Origin: Streptomyces sp. ISL-66
GTDB taxonomy: Bacteria > Actinomycetota > Actinomycetes > Streptomycetales > Streptomycetaceae
Assembly: GCF_018614135.1 (NCBI RefSeq)
Contig: NZ_JAGGOW010000102.1
Coordinates: 26,722 to 90,721 of the forward strand
Direction of reading: 5' to 3'
Length of the DNA: 64,000 nucleotides
The stretch's first letter is position 1; the number at the start of each line of letters is the position of its first letter. Under the pieces are notes generated by a model, which saw only the letters and a list, made by a program, of their open reading frames with translations, had not been told where the DNA came from and made no database searches. Shown here in pieces: positions 1 through 9,370 of this stretch. Position numbers and translations under genes: made by a program.

Positions 1-27
1 TCCATCACGGCCGGCTTCACCGGCTGA
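1..27 (+). CDS. C-terminal end of an upstream gene (partial)
   Basis: The first frame reads Ser-Ile-Thr-Ala-Gly-Phe-Thr-Gly and a TGA stop, and is followed 16 bases later by a strong hairpin. This fits the tail of a rightward gene lying outside the window. Too little remains to name the product. Confidence 0.3.
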   Translation, partial: SITAGFTG

Positions 28-42
28 TCCACCGCTCCCCAC

Positions 43-81
43 GTGCGGGGCCGTCGCCGCACACCGGCGACGGCCCCGCAC
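43..81. terminator. Bidirectional hairpin terminator
   Basis: A perfect 17-bp stem (43-59 with 65-81) closes on a 5-base loop. It lies between the putative end of a rightward gene and the end of the leftward PucR gene at 99, so it can serve both strands. There is no T tract, which is common for Streptomyces terminators. Confidence 0.8.
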
Positions 82-98
82 GCCGAGTACGGGCACGC

Positions 99-1304
99 TC
101 AGCCTGCCGACAGCCGGTACGCGTCCAGCGCCAGGGTCAGCGCGATCAGGTCCCGGGGGCGGGACAGCGACTTCGACGTCAGGTGCTCCAGGCGCCGCAG
201 ACGGTTGAAGACCGTGTTGCGGTGGCAGTAGAGGCGGCTCGCCGCGCGGCCCGCCGAGCCCTCCGCGGCCAGCCAGGCGTCCAGCGTCTCCAGCAGCATC
301 GCCCGGTCCGCCGGATCCAGTTCCAGCAGGGGCCCCAGTACCGCCTGGACGAGCTCGGCCGAGAGCTCGGGCTGGCGGACCACCAGCGCCGTGGGGAGCC
401 GGTCGGTCAGCCGCACCAGCACCCGCTCCTCCTGCCCGCAGGTCCGTAGCGCCGTCTCCGCCAGCCGCCGGGCCCGGCCCAGTTCCGCCAGACCGTCGAC
501 CACCGGGCTGATCCCGCCCGGACCCGGGCAGCGGTCCGCGAGCTCCGCCGCCAGGTCGGCCGGTGAGGAGTCGCCCAGGGCCACCACGGCCAGCTCCCGC
601 TCCGTCCGCATCCGCCAGAACAGCCGCATCCCGCCGGCCGCCACCACGCGGTGCACCGCGTCGCCCCGGTCCGCCGGCAGCACCACCACCGCGTACCGGC
701 CCTGTTCGGGCAGGTCCAGGGCGAGCGCGGCCTGAGCGGCCAGAGCCGGCGCCGTGTCCCCCTCCAGCAGGGCGTCCAGCAGGGCCTGGACCCGCTCGTC
801 GCTGCGCCGCCGCATCTCCAGCTCCGCGGTCCGGTACGCCTCGGCGGTGGCGGCCGCCTGCTGCTCGATCCCCGCCCACATGGCCCCGGCCGCACGCGCC
901 AGCACCGCCAGCGCCTCCGGCTCCTTCTCGGTGACGATGTCGAGCAGCGCGTCCCAGGTGAGCCGCCCGGCCCTCCGGTACGCGTAGAGCAGGAGGTTCA
1001 GCGGCAGCCCCTGCTCGGCCCGGCGGCGGCCCAGCTCCTCGGCGTACGCGAGGTCCTTGCGCGGGGCGGAGCGGCGTGCGGCGAAGGCCTCGATCCCGTA
1101 GTGCATGGCCTCGCTGACCTGTTGCCAGTGTTCGTCCCGCGGAACGGCCAGGTCGAACAGCGGCGAGTACGCCGCCAGGTCCTCGATGAGCCGGTCGGTG
1201 AGTCCGGGAATCTCGCCGGTCAGCACGTCGGCCGCCGACAGCAGGACCGACCACTCCTGTTCCGTGCGCGTTCTGCGTCCACCCATGGCCGCCGAGGATG
1301 TCAT
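99..1304 (-). CDS. PucR/CdaR-type transcriptional regulator
   Basis: The 401-residue protein ends in the helix-turn-helix typical of PucR/CdaR regulators: a stretch of the form LDAWLAAEGSAGRAA, then LYCHRNTVFNRLRRLE, in the last 65 residues. The N-terminal half is helical and resembles the sensory part of Streptomyces PucR-like proteins; the middle is GGDEF-like. It is divergent from the liv-type importer starting at 1473, separated by 168 bp, so control of that importer is a reasonable inference. The ATG at 1304 was kept; an in-frame ATG at 1286 is possible. The ligand is unknown. Confidence 0.9.
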   Translation of the reverse strand: MTSSAAMGGRRTRTEQEWSVLLSAADVLTGEIPGLTDRLIEDLAAYSPLFDLAVPRDEHWQQVSEAMHYGIEAFAARRSAPRKDLAYAEELGRRRAEQGLPLNLLLYAYRRAGRLTWDALLDIVTEKEPEALAVLARAAGAMWAGIEQQAAATAEAYRTAELEMRRRSDERVQALLDALLEGDTAPALAAQAALALDLPEQGRYAVVVLPADRGDAVHRVVAAGGMRLFWRMRTERELAVVALGDSSPADLAAELADRCPGPGGISPVVDGLAELGRARRLAETALRTCGQEERVLVRLTDRLPTALVVRQPELSAELVQAVLGPLLELDPADRAMLLETLDAWLAAEGSAGRAASRLYCHRNTVFNRLRRLEHLTSKSLSRPRDLIALTLALDAYRLSAG

Positions 1305-1472
1305 CCGCCCACGGCCGCGTCAGCGGCCCGCGCACCAGGTCTGTGCGTGTGCACAACGCGCTCCGGCCGTGGCTGGTCATCGGCAGCGATTCCGCTTCCG
1401 GCCGTGGACGCCCGCCCCGGCCCGGTGCTGGGGTGTGCGCCAGCACAAGGCCGCCCACAGGAAGGAGAGGAC
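1305..1472. promoter_or_regulatory. Divergent promoter region of regulator and liv operon
   Basis: No gene fits here. TGTGCACA at 1348-1355 is an 8-bp palindrome and a candidate operator. A clear Shine-Dalgarno GGAGAGG at 1464-1470 serves the GTG at 1473. Confidence 0.35.
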
Positions 1473-2270
1473 GTGGCTTCGCTTCAGGTGCGCGCGCTGT
1501 CCGTCGGCTACGGGCCGGTCCGGGCGCTGCGCTCCGTATCGCTCGAGGTGCCCGCCGGCGCGGTCGTCGTCGTACTCGGCGGGAACGGCGCCGGGAAGTC
1601 GACGCTGCTGCGCGCAGTGTCCCGGACGCTGTCGTTCCACCGGGGCGCCGTGACGGACGGGACCATCAGCTTCGACGGCCGGCCGCTGGACGGGCTCGGC
1701 CCGGACCGGGTGGTCGCGGCCGGGGTCGTACAAGTACCCGAGGGGCGCAAGGTGTTCACGCGGATGAGCGTCGCGGACAACCTCCGGTCGGGGGCGCTGG
1801 GTGGTCGCTCGGGGTCCCGCGCCGACGTGGCCCGCTCGCTGGCCCGGGTGCACGAGCTGTTCCCCGTACTGGCGCAGCGGGCGCGGCAGCGCGCGGGTCT
1901 GCTGTCGGGCGGCGAACAGCAGATGCTCGCTCTCGGCCGGGCCCTGATGGCCCGGCCCCGGCTGCTGCTCCTCGACGAGCCCACGCTGGGGCTGGCTCCC
2001 AAGATGGCCGCCACCATCGCGGAGACCATCACCGAGATCAACGCCTCCGGCGCCTCGGTCCTCCTCGTCGAGCAGAACGCCGCGCTGGCGCTGCGCCTGT
2101 CCTCGCACGCCTACGTCCTGGAGGTCGGCGAGGTGACCCTCGACGGCCCGGCCGCCGAGTTGGCCGCCTCGGACGAGGTACGCCGCCGCTACCTCGGGAT
2201 CACCGACGAGGCCGGGCCCGCGCCGGCGGCCGCCGGCGTGCGGCGGGTCCTGCGCAGGTGGTCGGCGTGA
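1473..2270 (+). CDS. livF: Branched-chain amino acid-type ABC transporter ATP-binding protein (LivF family)
   Basis: This 265-residue ATPase has Walker A GGNGAGKST (near residue 36), signature LSGGEQQ, Walker B LLLLDEPTLGL and the VEQN switch region. These are diagnostic of LivF-type subunits. The GTG at 1473 follows GGAGAGG by two bases; the longer open frame upstream lacks coding character. It is the first gene of a tightly overlapping five-gene operon and shares GTGA with the next gene. It would power import of an amino acid or amide across the cytoplasmic membrane together with the LivG-like subunit. The substrate cannot be read from sequence. Confidence 0.93.
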   Translation: MASLQVRALSVGYGPVRALRSVSLEVPAGAVVVVLGGNGAGKSTLLRAVSRTLSFHRGAVTDGTISFDGRPLDGLGPDRVVAAGVVQVPEGRKVFTRMSVADNLRSGALGGRSGSRADVARSLARVHELFPVLAQRARQRAGLLSGGEQQMLALGRALMARPRLLLLDEPTLGLAPKMAATIAETITEINASGASVLLVEQNAALALRLSSHAYVLEVGEVTLDGPAAELAASDEVRRRYLGITDEAGPAPAAAGVRRVLRRWSA

Positions 2271-3061
2271 GCGCGTCCTGGTCTCCTCCCCCGCCGCTCA
2301 CCGTCACCGGTGTCACCGTCCGCTTCGCCGGCCTGACCGCCCTGGACTCCGTCTCGTTCACGGTGGATCCCGGCAGCGTCCATGCCGTCATCGGTCCCAA
2401 CGGAGCGGGCAAGTCAACCTGCTTCAACGTGCTCTCCGGGGTGTACCGGGCCTCATCGGGCAGCGTCCGGTTCGGCGCCGCCGAGCTCACCGGCCTCGCC
2501 CCGCACGCCGTCGCGGGCCTCGGTATCGCCCGGACCTTCCAGAACCTGGCGCTGCCCCCGCACACCACCGTCGCCGACAGCCTGCTGCTGGGCCGCCACC
2601 GGCTGATGCGGTCCGGGTTCCTGAGCGCCGGACTGCGGCTCCCCGCCGCCGCGCGCGAGGAGCGCCGGCACCGTGAACGGGTGCGGGAAATAGCCGAGTT
2701 CGTCGGGCTGGAGGATGATCTCCGGGCACCCGCGGGCTCCCTCCCGTACGGGAAGCAGAAACTCGTCGAGCTGGCACGGGCGTTGTGCATGGAGCCTCGG
2801 CTGCTGCTCCTCGACGAGCCCGTCGCCGGCATGACCGCGGACGAGCGGCAGCGCACGGCGGCCGTCATCGCGGGGGTCCGGGACGGACTCGGCATCTCGA
2901 TCGTGCTGGTCGAACACGACATGGGGGTGGTGATGCGGCTCGCGGACGCGGTGACCGTGCTCGACTTCGGAAGGCGCATCGGCGGCGGGACTCCGGCGCA
3001 GGTGCAGAACGACCCGGCGGTGGTGCGCGCGTACCTGGGCGAGGAGGAACCGGCCGCATGA
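2267..3061 (+). CDS. livG: Branched-chain amino acid-type ABC transporter ATP-binding protein (LivG family)
   Basis: This 264-residue ATPase has Walker A GPNGAGKST, the LivG-type Q-loop IARTFQN, a signature in the slightly degenerate form LPYGKQK, Walker B LLLLDEPVAGM and the H-loop VEHDM. The GTG at 2267 overlaps the TGA of livF, and its own stop overlaps the ATG of the permease gene as ATGA, so translation is coupled. The C-terminal segment ending in VRAYLGEEE is characteristic of LivG. It forms the heteromeric ATPase pair with the LivF subunit. Confidence 0.93.
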   Translation: MSASWSPPPPLTVTGVTVRFAGLTALDSVSFTVDPGSVHAVIGPNGAGKSTCFNVLSGVYRASSGSVRFGAAELTGLAPHAVAGLGIARTFQNLALPPHTTVADSLLLGRHRLMRSGFLSAGLRLPAAAREERRHRERVREIAEFVGLEDDLRAPAGSLPYGKQKLVELARALCMEPRLLLLDEPVAGMTADERQRTAAVIAGVRDGLGISIVLVEHDMGVVMRLADAVTVLDFGRRIGGGTPAQVQNDPAVVRAYLGEEEPAA

Positions 3062-3948
3062 CCACCTTCCTCGAACTGCTCCTCGGCGGGCTCTCGATGG
3101 GTTCCGTGTACGCCCTGATCGCCCTGGGCTTCGTCGTCATCTTCAAGGCCACCGAAGTGGTCAACTTCGCCCACGCGTCCCTGTTGCTGGCCGGTGGGTA
3201 CGTCACCGCGACCCTGCACGAGGAGCTCGGGTTCTGGGCCGCCCTCCTGGCCGGCACCCTGGCGGCCGCGGCGGTCGGGGCGGCGATCGAGTTCCTGGTC
3301 ATGCGCCGCTACCGGGGTCAGGACCAGAGCGTGCTGGCCATCGTCACCATCGGCGTGGACATCCTCCTCATCACCGACCTGACACGGCGCATCGGCACCG
3401 ACGTGCTCTCGCTCGGCGACCCGTGGGGCGACCGGGTCGTGCACCTCGGCCCCGTGACGGTGCCCCAGACCCGGATCGCCGCCATCCTCGCCGCCGGCCT
3501 GCTGATCACCGTCTTCCTGCTCGTCTTCCGCCACACCTCCTGGGGCGTTGCCATGCGCGCCGCCGCCGAACAGCCGGAGACCGCCGCGCTGATGGGCGTG
3601 CGGCTGGGCCGGGTCTCGCTCGCCGCCTGGGCGGTGGCCGGGGCACTGGCCGCCGTCGCCGCGCTCTTCCTGACCGTCTTCCCCACGCCCGGCCTGGAGC
3701 GTGCCACCTCCCTGGCCGCCTTCAAGGCCTTCCCCGCCGCGATCCTGGGCGGCCTGGACTCCACCACCGGCGCGCTCGCCGGCGGCCTGATCGTCGGAGT
3801 CACCGAGGCGCTGGCCACCGGGTACCAGGGGCAGTTGGCCTTCCTGGGCCGCGGCATCGGCGACCTGGCCCCGTACGTGGTGATGGTCGCGGTCCTCCTG
3901 ATCCGGCCGGCCGGACTCTTCGGTACGAAGGAGCTCGCCCGTGTCTGA
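3058..3948 (+). CDS. livH: Branched-chain amino acid-type ABC permease (LivH family)
   Basis: A 296-residue membrane protein with about eight hydrophobic segments and the family marks GGLSMGSVYALIALGF at the N-terminus and VNFAHASLLLAGGY after the first segment. The C-terminal IRPAGLFG motif is also typical. Start and stop overlap both neighbours (ATGA with livG, 8 bases with livM). It is one half of the membrane channel of the importer. Confidence 0.93.
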   Translation: MTTFLELLLGGLSMGSVYALIALGFVVIFKATEVVNFAHASLLLAGGYVTATLHEELGFWAALLAGTLAAAAVGAAIEFLVMRRYRGQDQSVLAIVTIGVDILLITDLTRRIGTDVLSLGDPWGDRVVHLGPVTVPQTRIAAILAAGLLITVFLLVFRHTSWGVAMRAAAEQPETAALMGVRLGRVSLAAWAVAGALAAVAALFLTVFPTPGLERATSLAAFKAFPAAILGGLDSTTGALAGGLIVGVTEALATGYQGQLAFLGRGIGDLAPYVVMVAVLLIRPAGLFGTKELARV

Positions 3949-5125
3949 CATCCGCGGCCCCGCGCCGCACACCGAGGCGCCCTCGCCCTCGCCCGCCCAC
4001 TCCCCCGCCCACTCCTCCTCCCCGTCCCCGCCCCCCGGTACGGGGATCCGGCCGCGGCTGCTCCGGGCCCGGAACCTGGCGGTCGCCGCCGCGGGCCTGG
4101 TGCTCCTCGCGCTGCCGTTCTACCTCGACCGGTTCTGGCTACAGGCCGGGCTGTTCGCCATGGCCGCCGCCGTCGGAGCCATCGGACTCAACCTCCTCAC
4201 CGGCGCCACCGGCCAACTGTCCATGGGCCACGCCTTCTTCCTCGCCGTCGGCGCGTACGGATACTGCGCGCTCGCCGGGGACGGCAGCACGGCCGGTGGC
4301 CACACGCTGGTCGGGCTCGGCCTGCCCAGCTGGCTCGCCGCGATCCTCGCCGTGGCCCTCGCCGGGGCGGCGGGCGGGCTCTTCAGTCCCATCGCCGGAC
4401 GCTTGCGGGGCGCGTACCTCGGCATCGCGACCCTCGCCCTGATCTTCATCGGGCAGCACCTCCTCTTCAACGCCACCAGCCTCACCGGCGGCTTCAACGG
4501 CCGTGCGGTGGAACCGCTTTCCGTCTTCGGCGTCACCTTCGACGACAGCGAGAGCGTCATCGCCGCGGTCCCCTTCCAGTCCGCCGAGAAGCTCTGGTAC
4601 GTCGCCCTCGCCGCCCTGCTCATCGGCGCCCTGTTCGCGCGCGGTGTCCTGCGGGGCCGGCCCGGCCGGGCGATGAACGCCCTGCGGGACCACAGCATCG
4701 CCGCGGGGGTGATGGGAGTTCCGGTCGCCCGGTACCGGGCCGCCGTCTTCGTCCTGTCGTCCATGTACGCGGGACTCGCCGGGGTGCTGCTCGCCCTGGT
4801 CTTCCAGCGCACGGTGCCGGACTACTTCGGCATGGTCCTGTCCCTGGAGTACCTCGCCATGATCGTGATCGGCGGGCTGGGCACGGTCGCGGGCGCGGTG
4901 CTCGGCGCCGCCTTCGTCTCCCTGTTGCCCCAGCTGCTCACCCGGTACAGCGACGCCCTCCCCCTGGTGTCCGCCCCCGGCTCGGGCGGGGTCGCCCCGG
5001 GCGAGGCCTCCCGCTACCTCTACGGCGCGGCCGTCGTCGTCGTCGTCCTGTTCGTGCCCGGCGGCCTCACCGGCATCACCCGGATGCTCCGGGCCCGCAC
5101 CACACCCTCGAAGGAGCGCACGTGA
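3941..5125 (+). CDS. livM: Branched-chain amino acid-type ABC permease (LivM family)
   Basis: This 394-residue permease has about ten membrane segments, the LivM hallmarks LLTGATGQLSMGHAFF and MIVIGGLGTVAGAVLGA, and a C-terminal FVPGGLTG. A proline/serine-rich cytoplasmic stretch of about 40 residues precedes the first segment, longer than in most LivM proteins. The GTG start lies inside the end of livH. It pairs with the LivH-type permease. Confidence 0.92.
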   Translation: MSDIRGPAPHTEAPSPSPAHSPAHSSSPSPPPGTGIRPRLLRARNLAVAAAGLVLLALPFYLDRFWLQAGLFAMAAAVGAIGLNLLTGATGQLSMGHAFFLAVGAYGYCALAGDGSTAGGHTLVGLGLPSWLAAILAVALAGAAGGLFSPIAGRLRGAYLGIATLALIFIGQHLLFNATSLTGGFNGRAVEPLSVFGVTFDDSESVIAAVPFQSAEKLWYVALAALLIGALFARGVLRGRPGRAMNALRDHSIAAGVMGVPVARYRAAVFVLSSMYAGLAGVLLALVFQRTVPDYFGMVLSLEYLAMIVIGGLGTVAGAVLGAAFVSLLPQLLTRYSDALPLVSAPGSGGVAPGEASRYLYGAAVVVVVLFVPGGLTGITRMLRARTTPSKERT

Positions 5126-6384
5126 ACAGAAGAAGGCTCGGTACCGCGGCCCTGGCAGCCGCACTCGTCCTGACCGGCGCCGCCGGGTGCAGCAGCAAGG
5201 CCAAGACCGACGGCGGGGACAAGCCCGGCGCGGGCGGGGTCAAGGCCGGAGCCGGAGTGAGCGACACGACCATCCGGCTCGGCGCGCTCACCGACATGAC
5301 CGGTGTCTACGCCTCGCTCGGCAAGAGCGTCACCCAGGCCCAGCAGCTGTGGGTGAAGCAGACCAACGCGGCCGGCGGCATCTGCGGCCGCACGATCGAG
5401 CTGACCGTGCGCGACCACGGCTACGACCCGCAGAAGGCCCTCGCCGCCTACACCGAGCTGGAGCCCACGGTGCTGGGCTTCACCCAGTTCATCGGTTCTC
5501 CCTTCGTGGCCGCGGTCAAACAGCGGATCGACGGCCAGGACAAGGGCCTGGTCATCCCGCAGGCCTGGTCCGCCTCGCTGCTGGGCAGTCCCTACATCCG
5601 CACGGTGGGCGCGACGTACGACGTGGAGACCATCAACGCCGTCGGCTTCCTCCTCGACGAGAAGCGGATCGCCGCGGGCGACAAGATCGGGCACGTCTAC
5701 TTCGAGGGCGACTACGGCGAGAACGCGCTCAGCGGGGCCAAGGCCGCGGCGGCGGAGGCCGGGCTGACGGTCGTCGAGCAGAAGATCAAGCCGACGGACA
5801 ACGACATGACGGCCCAGGTCGCCGCGCTCAAGCAGGCCGGGGTCAAGGCCGTCGTCGTCAGCGCCGGACCCCGGCAGGCCGCCTCGCTCGTCGGGGTCGC
5901 GGCGGCCGGGGGCTGGAACGTCCCCATCGTCGGCAACAACTCGGCCTTCTCACCGCAGCTCCTGGCCACCCCGGCGGGCGCGGCCCTGCAGAAGGACTAC
6001 TACGTCGCCGCCTCCGCCCTGCCGATCGGCTCCACCGAGGCGGGCCCGGCCGCGCTCGCGGCCGCGTACAAGGCGGAGTACCCGGACGCCGGTCTCGACA
6101 ACGGCGTGGTGGCCGGCTTCACCGCCGGCTCCCTGTTCGGAGAGGTGCTGAAGAAGGCGTGCACCGACAAGGACCTGACCCGCGAGGGCATCCGCACGGC
6201 GCTCTTGGGCCTGAAGTCCTACGACAACGGCTTCGGGATCACCCACGACTTCTCGGACCCGAAGGCACCCTCCACCCGCCAGAGCGTGATCATGAAGCCC
6301 GACGCCGCGGTGCCGGGCGGGATGAAGGTGGTGAAGGAGGCCGCGGCGGCGCCCGCCGCGAAGAAGTTCACGCCCGCGCCCTGA
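5122..6384 (+). CDS. ABC transporter substrate-binding lipoprotein (LivK/Leu-Ile-Val-binding family)
   Basis: The 420-residue protein starts with a lipoprotein signal; the lipobox LTGAAGC puts the lipid-modified cysteine at residue 23. A low-complexity Lys/Gly/Ala spacer leads into a type I periplasmic-binding fold beginning IRLGALTDMTGVYASLG. The GTG overlaps the end of the LivM gene as GTGA. It would sit on the outer face of the membrane and hand substrate to the permease pair. The binding fold covers amino acids, amides and urea, so the substrate is open. Confidence 0.92.
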   Translation: MNRRRLGTAALAAALVLTGAAGCSSKAKTDGGDKPGAGGVKAGAGVSDTTIRLGALTDMTGVYASLGKSVTQAQQLWVKQTNAAGGICGRTIELTVRDHGYDPQKALAAYTELEPTVLGFTQFIGSPFVAAVKQRIDGQDKGLVIPQAWSASLLGSPYIRTVGATYDVETINAVGFLLDEKRIAAGDKIGHVYFEGDYGENALSGAKAAAAEAGLTVVEQKIKPTDNDMTAQVAALKQAGVKAVVVSAGPRQAASLVGVAAAGGWNVPIVGNNSAFSPQLLATPAGAALQKDYYVAASALPIGSTEAGPAALAAAYKAEYPDAGLDNGVVAGFTAGSLFGEVLKKACTDKDLTREGIRTALLGLKSYDNGFGITHDFSDPKAPSTRQSVIMKPDAAVPGGMKVVKEAAAAPAAKKFTPAP

Positions 6385-6428
6385 GCATCCCGTACCGGCC
6401 CTCTCCCGCGACCCCACGGCGGCAAGGC

Positions 6429-6461
6429 CCTTCGGACGCCGTGCCCGATGACGTCCGAAGG
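6429..6461. terminator. Hairpin terminator between convergent genes
   Basis: The 10-bp stem CCTTCGGACG/CGTCCGAAGG (6429-6438 with 6452-6461) has a 13-base loop and lies between the end of the liv operon and the end of the leftward peptidase gene. Confidence 0.75.
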
Positions 6462-6470
6462 CTTTGCGCC

Positions 6471-6500
6471 CAGGCCCAGGCCCAGGCCCAGGCCCAGGCC
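6471..6500. repeat. Five tandem copies of CAGGCC
   Basis: Five perfect 6-bp units follow the terminator in the convergent intergenic space, 22 bases from the stop of the peptidase gene. This is probably a slippage-prone microsatellite; no coding role is seen. Confidence 0.85.
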
Positions 6501-6522
6501 GACGCCGTGGCCACGCCGGTGC

Positions 6523-7878
6523 CTACGGTCGGACGTTCCAGTCGGCACTGGAGCGCAGCGTGCGGGCGATCTTCGGGTCGCGGACCGAGGGGGTGCGGTC
6601 CTCGGCGGTGACCGACAGCCGGTGCGTCCCGGGACCGAAGAGCCACAGGTCGGTGACGCGCACCTCGGTGCGGCCGGCCAGGTGTCTCAGCTCGCGTCCG
6701 TCGAGGTACCAGCGGACCACGAGCTGGCGTCCGTCCGCGCCGGTCAGCCGGGGTACGGCCGCCTTCGCGGTGTCCCGCAGGCGCAGCGTGCGGTCCGTGG
6801 GGGTGAGCGGAGTGACGACCCTCGCGTGCTGGTAGAAGCCGGCGATCATCGACTCCACACCGGGGAGGTTGAAGGGCTTGCCCAGCACCCTCATGAGCGA
6901 GTTGTCGGTGGGTCGCTGGAGCCCGGTGACGAAGTAGCCGCCGCCCTCGTACGCGCCGACCGTGCCGCCGTCCGCAGAGGGCTCTCCCAGCCAGCGGAAC
7001 CACTTGGCCCGTTGGCGGGCCATCCGGTCGGCGGACAGGGTGGAGATGTTCGACTCCGCGGGCTCGGGGCCGGTGTACTTCTCGTAGTCCGGGACGCCGG
7101 GGTAGAAGTACTCGTCGGCGAGTTTGCCGAGCGAATGGCCGGTCTCGTGGATGGCGACCTGGCCGGACTTGGCGTTGTCCGCGGAGGCCGTGGAGATTCC
7201 CTCGTAACCGAGGGTGCTGCTGGGCTCGTTGTAGCCCGCACCGCCGTACTTGGCGCTGTTGGCGAGGACGATGACCAGGTCGGCTTCCGGCGCCTTCGCA
7301 ACGTAGGTGTCGACCTTGGGCTGGTCTATGCACAGCAGCCGCTCGATGTCCCCGCACCAGAAGTACGCGCCGAGGGCCGTGTCACGGACGGTCGCCGCGT
7401 CCGGGTCTCCGGAGACGCCCGACTCGCGGGAGACGGCGTCGACCGTCCAGACGTTGAAGAGGTTGCGGTAGGTGGTGTACGGCTCCACGGCCGTCACCTC
7501 GGCCCACTTGGTCCGGGCGTCCGTGTGGAACTTCGCCAACTCGGCAGCGGTGTAGCCGTCTCCGATGATCACGACGTCCAGGCGGTCGCCGGTGGGACCG
7601 TTGTCGACGATCTTGGCGACCTCGCCGTCGGCCTCCCGGTCGGCCGCGGAGAGCCGGGCGCCGGTCTGGGCGGTTCCGCCGGCAGGGACGCGGGCATGGC
7701 CCGATCCTGCGTCGCCGCCCTGCTCGGGCCCCGGTATCTCCACCTCCACCCGGCGTTCAGAGGGCGTCGGTTCGGCCGCCCGTACGGGTCCGGCGGCCAG
7801 CAGCGCGGCCGTCGCGCAGGCCGCCGCGACGGCTGCGCGCAGGACCGATCGAACGGCTGGACGTCTGACGTGGCGCAT
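6523..7878 (-). CDS. Secreted M64-type (IgA-peptidase family) zinc metallopeptidase
   Basis: The 451-residue protein has a basic N-terminus followed by a hydrophobic Ala-rich Sec signal ending near AGPVRAA (residues 28-35). The zinc-binding motif HETGHSLGKLADEY lies near residues 244-257 and DVVIIGDGYTAAEL near 101; both are typical of peptidase family M64 in actinobacteria. The ATG at 7878 has GGGAGGGG just upstream. It is divergent from an XRE/TPR regulator. Its target is unknown; the IgA name comes from distant homologues and need not apply. Confidence 0.85.
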   Translation of the reverse strand: MRHVRRPAVRSVLRAAVAAACATAALLAAGPVRAAEPTPSERRVEVEIPGPEQGGDAGSGHARVPAGGTAQTGARLSAADREADGEVAKIVDNGPTGDRLDVVIIGDGYTAAELAKFHTDARTKWAEVTAVEPYTTYRNLFNVWTVDAVSRESGVSGDPDAATVRDTALGAYFWCGDIERLLCIDQPKVDTYVAKAPEADLVIVLANSAKYGGAGYNEPSSTLGYEGISTASADNAKSGQVAIHETGHSLGKLADEYFYPGVPDYEKYTGPEPAESNISTLSADRMARQRAKWFRWLGEPSADGGTVGAYEGGGYFVTGLQRPTDNSLMRVLGKPFNLPGVESMIAGFYQHARVVTPLTPTDRTLRLRDTAKAAVPRLTGADGRQLVVRWYLDGRELRHLAGRTEVRVTDLWLFGPGTHRLSVTAEDRTPSVRDPKIARTLRSSADWNVRP

Positions 7879-8017
7879 GAAGTCCCCTCCCGGTCAAGGA
7901 AGTTAAGCAAGCATGTAAATGGAGTGAAGCGGATGCTTAAGCTAAAGGGCGCACGACGGGTGCGCAATGGCCCGCTCCCCCTGAATACTGGGGAGTTCGA
8001 GCAACCAGGGGGATTCC
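7879..8017. promoter_or_regulatory. Divergent promoter region with GCTTAAGC palindrome
   Basis: A perfect 8-bp palindrome GCTTAAGC (7935-7942) sits in ATGCTTAAGC; a related inverted sequence, TTAAGCAAGCAT, is at 7903-7914. The pair could be an operator for the XRE-type regulator encoded to the right. Strong Shine-Dalgarno sites serve both flanking genes. Confidence 0.4.
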
Positions 8018-9370
8018 ATGGACGAACCGGTCGAGATCGGTCGCCGGGTTCAGCGCATGCGGGCCGAACTCGGGCTGACGCAGCGCAAATTGGCGGAGCC
8101 CTCCTACACCCCGGCCTACATCTCGACGCTTGAGTCGGGCAAGGTCCGACCCTCCGAGGCGGCGCTGCGCTTCCTCGCGGACCGACTCGGCACCTCGTAC
8201 GAGGAATTGACCACCGGGCGCCCCGCCCACCTGGCCACCGAACTGCGCCTCGCCCTCACCGACGCCCAGCAGACCCTGGCCGCCGGCGCGGCCGACGAGG
8301 CCGCCGTCCACTACCGGCGCCTCCTCGCGGAAGCGGAACGGTTCGGACTCGAGGAGGAGCGGGCCGTGGCGCTGCTCGGACTCGGTGACTGCGCCCTGGA
8401 ATCGGGTGAACTCACCGAAGCCATCGGCCACTTCGAAGCCGCCGAACAGCTGCTCGCCGACGAGCCGCTCCCCCGGCGCGCCCACCCGATCCGCGGCCGT
8501 GCCATCGCCCATCTGCTCGCCGGAGAACTGCGATACGCCTGCTACCTGCTCGAATCCACCATCGACGAGCTGGGAACGAGCGGGCTGGCCGACCCGGAGG
8601 CGCTGGTGCTGCTCTACGCCGCGGTCATCGGGCCGTACATCGACATGGGCGCCCACGCCCGGGCCGCCCACGCCGCCGAGGTCGCCCTGTCACTGGCACC
8701 TCAGGTCAACGACCCCGCCCTCGTCGCGGGCATGCACCGGCAGGTCGCGCGGACGTTCCTCGCCGAGGGACGCGTGGCCGACGCCGACGCCTCCCTCGCC
8801 AAGGCGCAGGCGATCTACGGGCAGCTGCAGCTGCGGACCGACCTCGCGCACTGCCACTGGATGCGGGGCTACGTACAAGCCCAGAACGGCGATCTCCCTG
8901 CCGCCGAAAGGGAGTTGCGAACGGCCCGCGACATGCTCTCGGCCGGCCGCGCGGCCCTGTACACCGCCCAGGTGGAAGTCGAGCTGGCCGACGTACTGCG
9001 CCGGCTCGGCCGGTACGACGAAGCCGCCGAGCTGCTCTCCGCGCTGCTGGAGCTGGGGGAGAGCCACGGTGCCGTGCACGCGGGCGGTGCGCACCGGCTC
9101 CTCGGGCTCATGGCCGAGGAGCGCGGCGACCCCGAGTCCGCCGAGGAGCACTACGTACGGGCCCTGGCCCTGCTGGAGCGCAGCGGAGCCAGCGGCGACC
9201 TCGCCGACCTGTGCCGGCTCCTCGGCGACCTGCTGCGGCGGACCGGTCGGACCGAAGCCGCCTTGGACGCGTACCGCACGGGCCTGGGCCATCGGGCGGC
9301 TCCCGGTACCACGACCCTCGGGCCGGCACCGGCGGCGCCGGCGTTCCCGCCGTCCGGCAGGACGACATGA
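8018..9370 (+). CDS. XRE-family regulator with tetratricopeptide repeats
   Basis: The N-terminal 60 residues form an XRE helix-turn-helix (IGRRVQRMRAELGLTQRKLA, then YISTLESGKVRPSEAALRFLA). The remaining about 380 residues are helical TPR-like repeats rich in Ala/Leu/Glu pairs. Such proteins often regulate secreted enzymes or quorum-type responses in actinobacteria, so control of the adjacent M64 peptidase is plausible but unproven. The stop codon lies inside the first unit of an 8-bp tandem repeat, so a change in repeat number downstream would not alter the protein. Confidence 0.85.
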   Translation: MDEPVEIGRRVQRMRAELGLTQRKLAEPSYTPAYISTLESGKVRPSEAALRFLADRLGTSYEELTTGRPAHLATELRLALTDAQQTLAAGAADEAAVHYRRLLAEAERFGLEEERAVALLGLGDCALESGELTEAIGHFEAAEQLLADEPLPRRAHPIRGRAIAHLLAGELRYACYLLESTIDELGTSGLADPEALVLLYAAVIGPYIDMGAHARAAHAAEVALSLAPQVNDPALVAGMHRQVARTFLAEGRVADADASLAKAQAIYGQLQLRTDLAHCHWMRGYVQAQNGDLPAAERELRTARDMLSAGRAALYTAQVEVELADVLRRLGRYDEAAELLSALLELGESHGAVHAGGAHRLLGLMAEERGDPESAEEHYVRALALLERSGASGDLADLCRLLGDLLRRTGRTEAALDAYRTGLGHRAAPGTTTLGPAPAAPAFPPSGRTT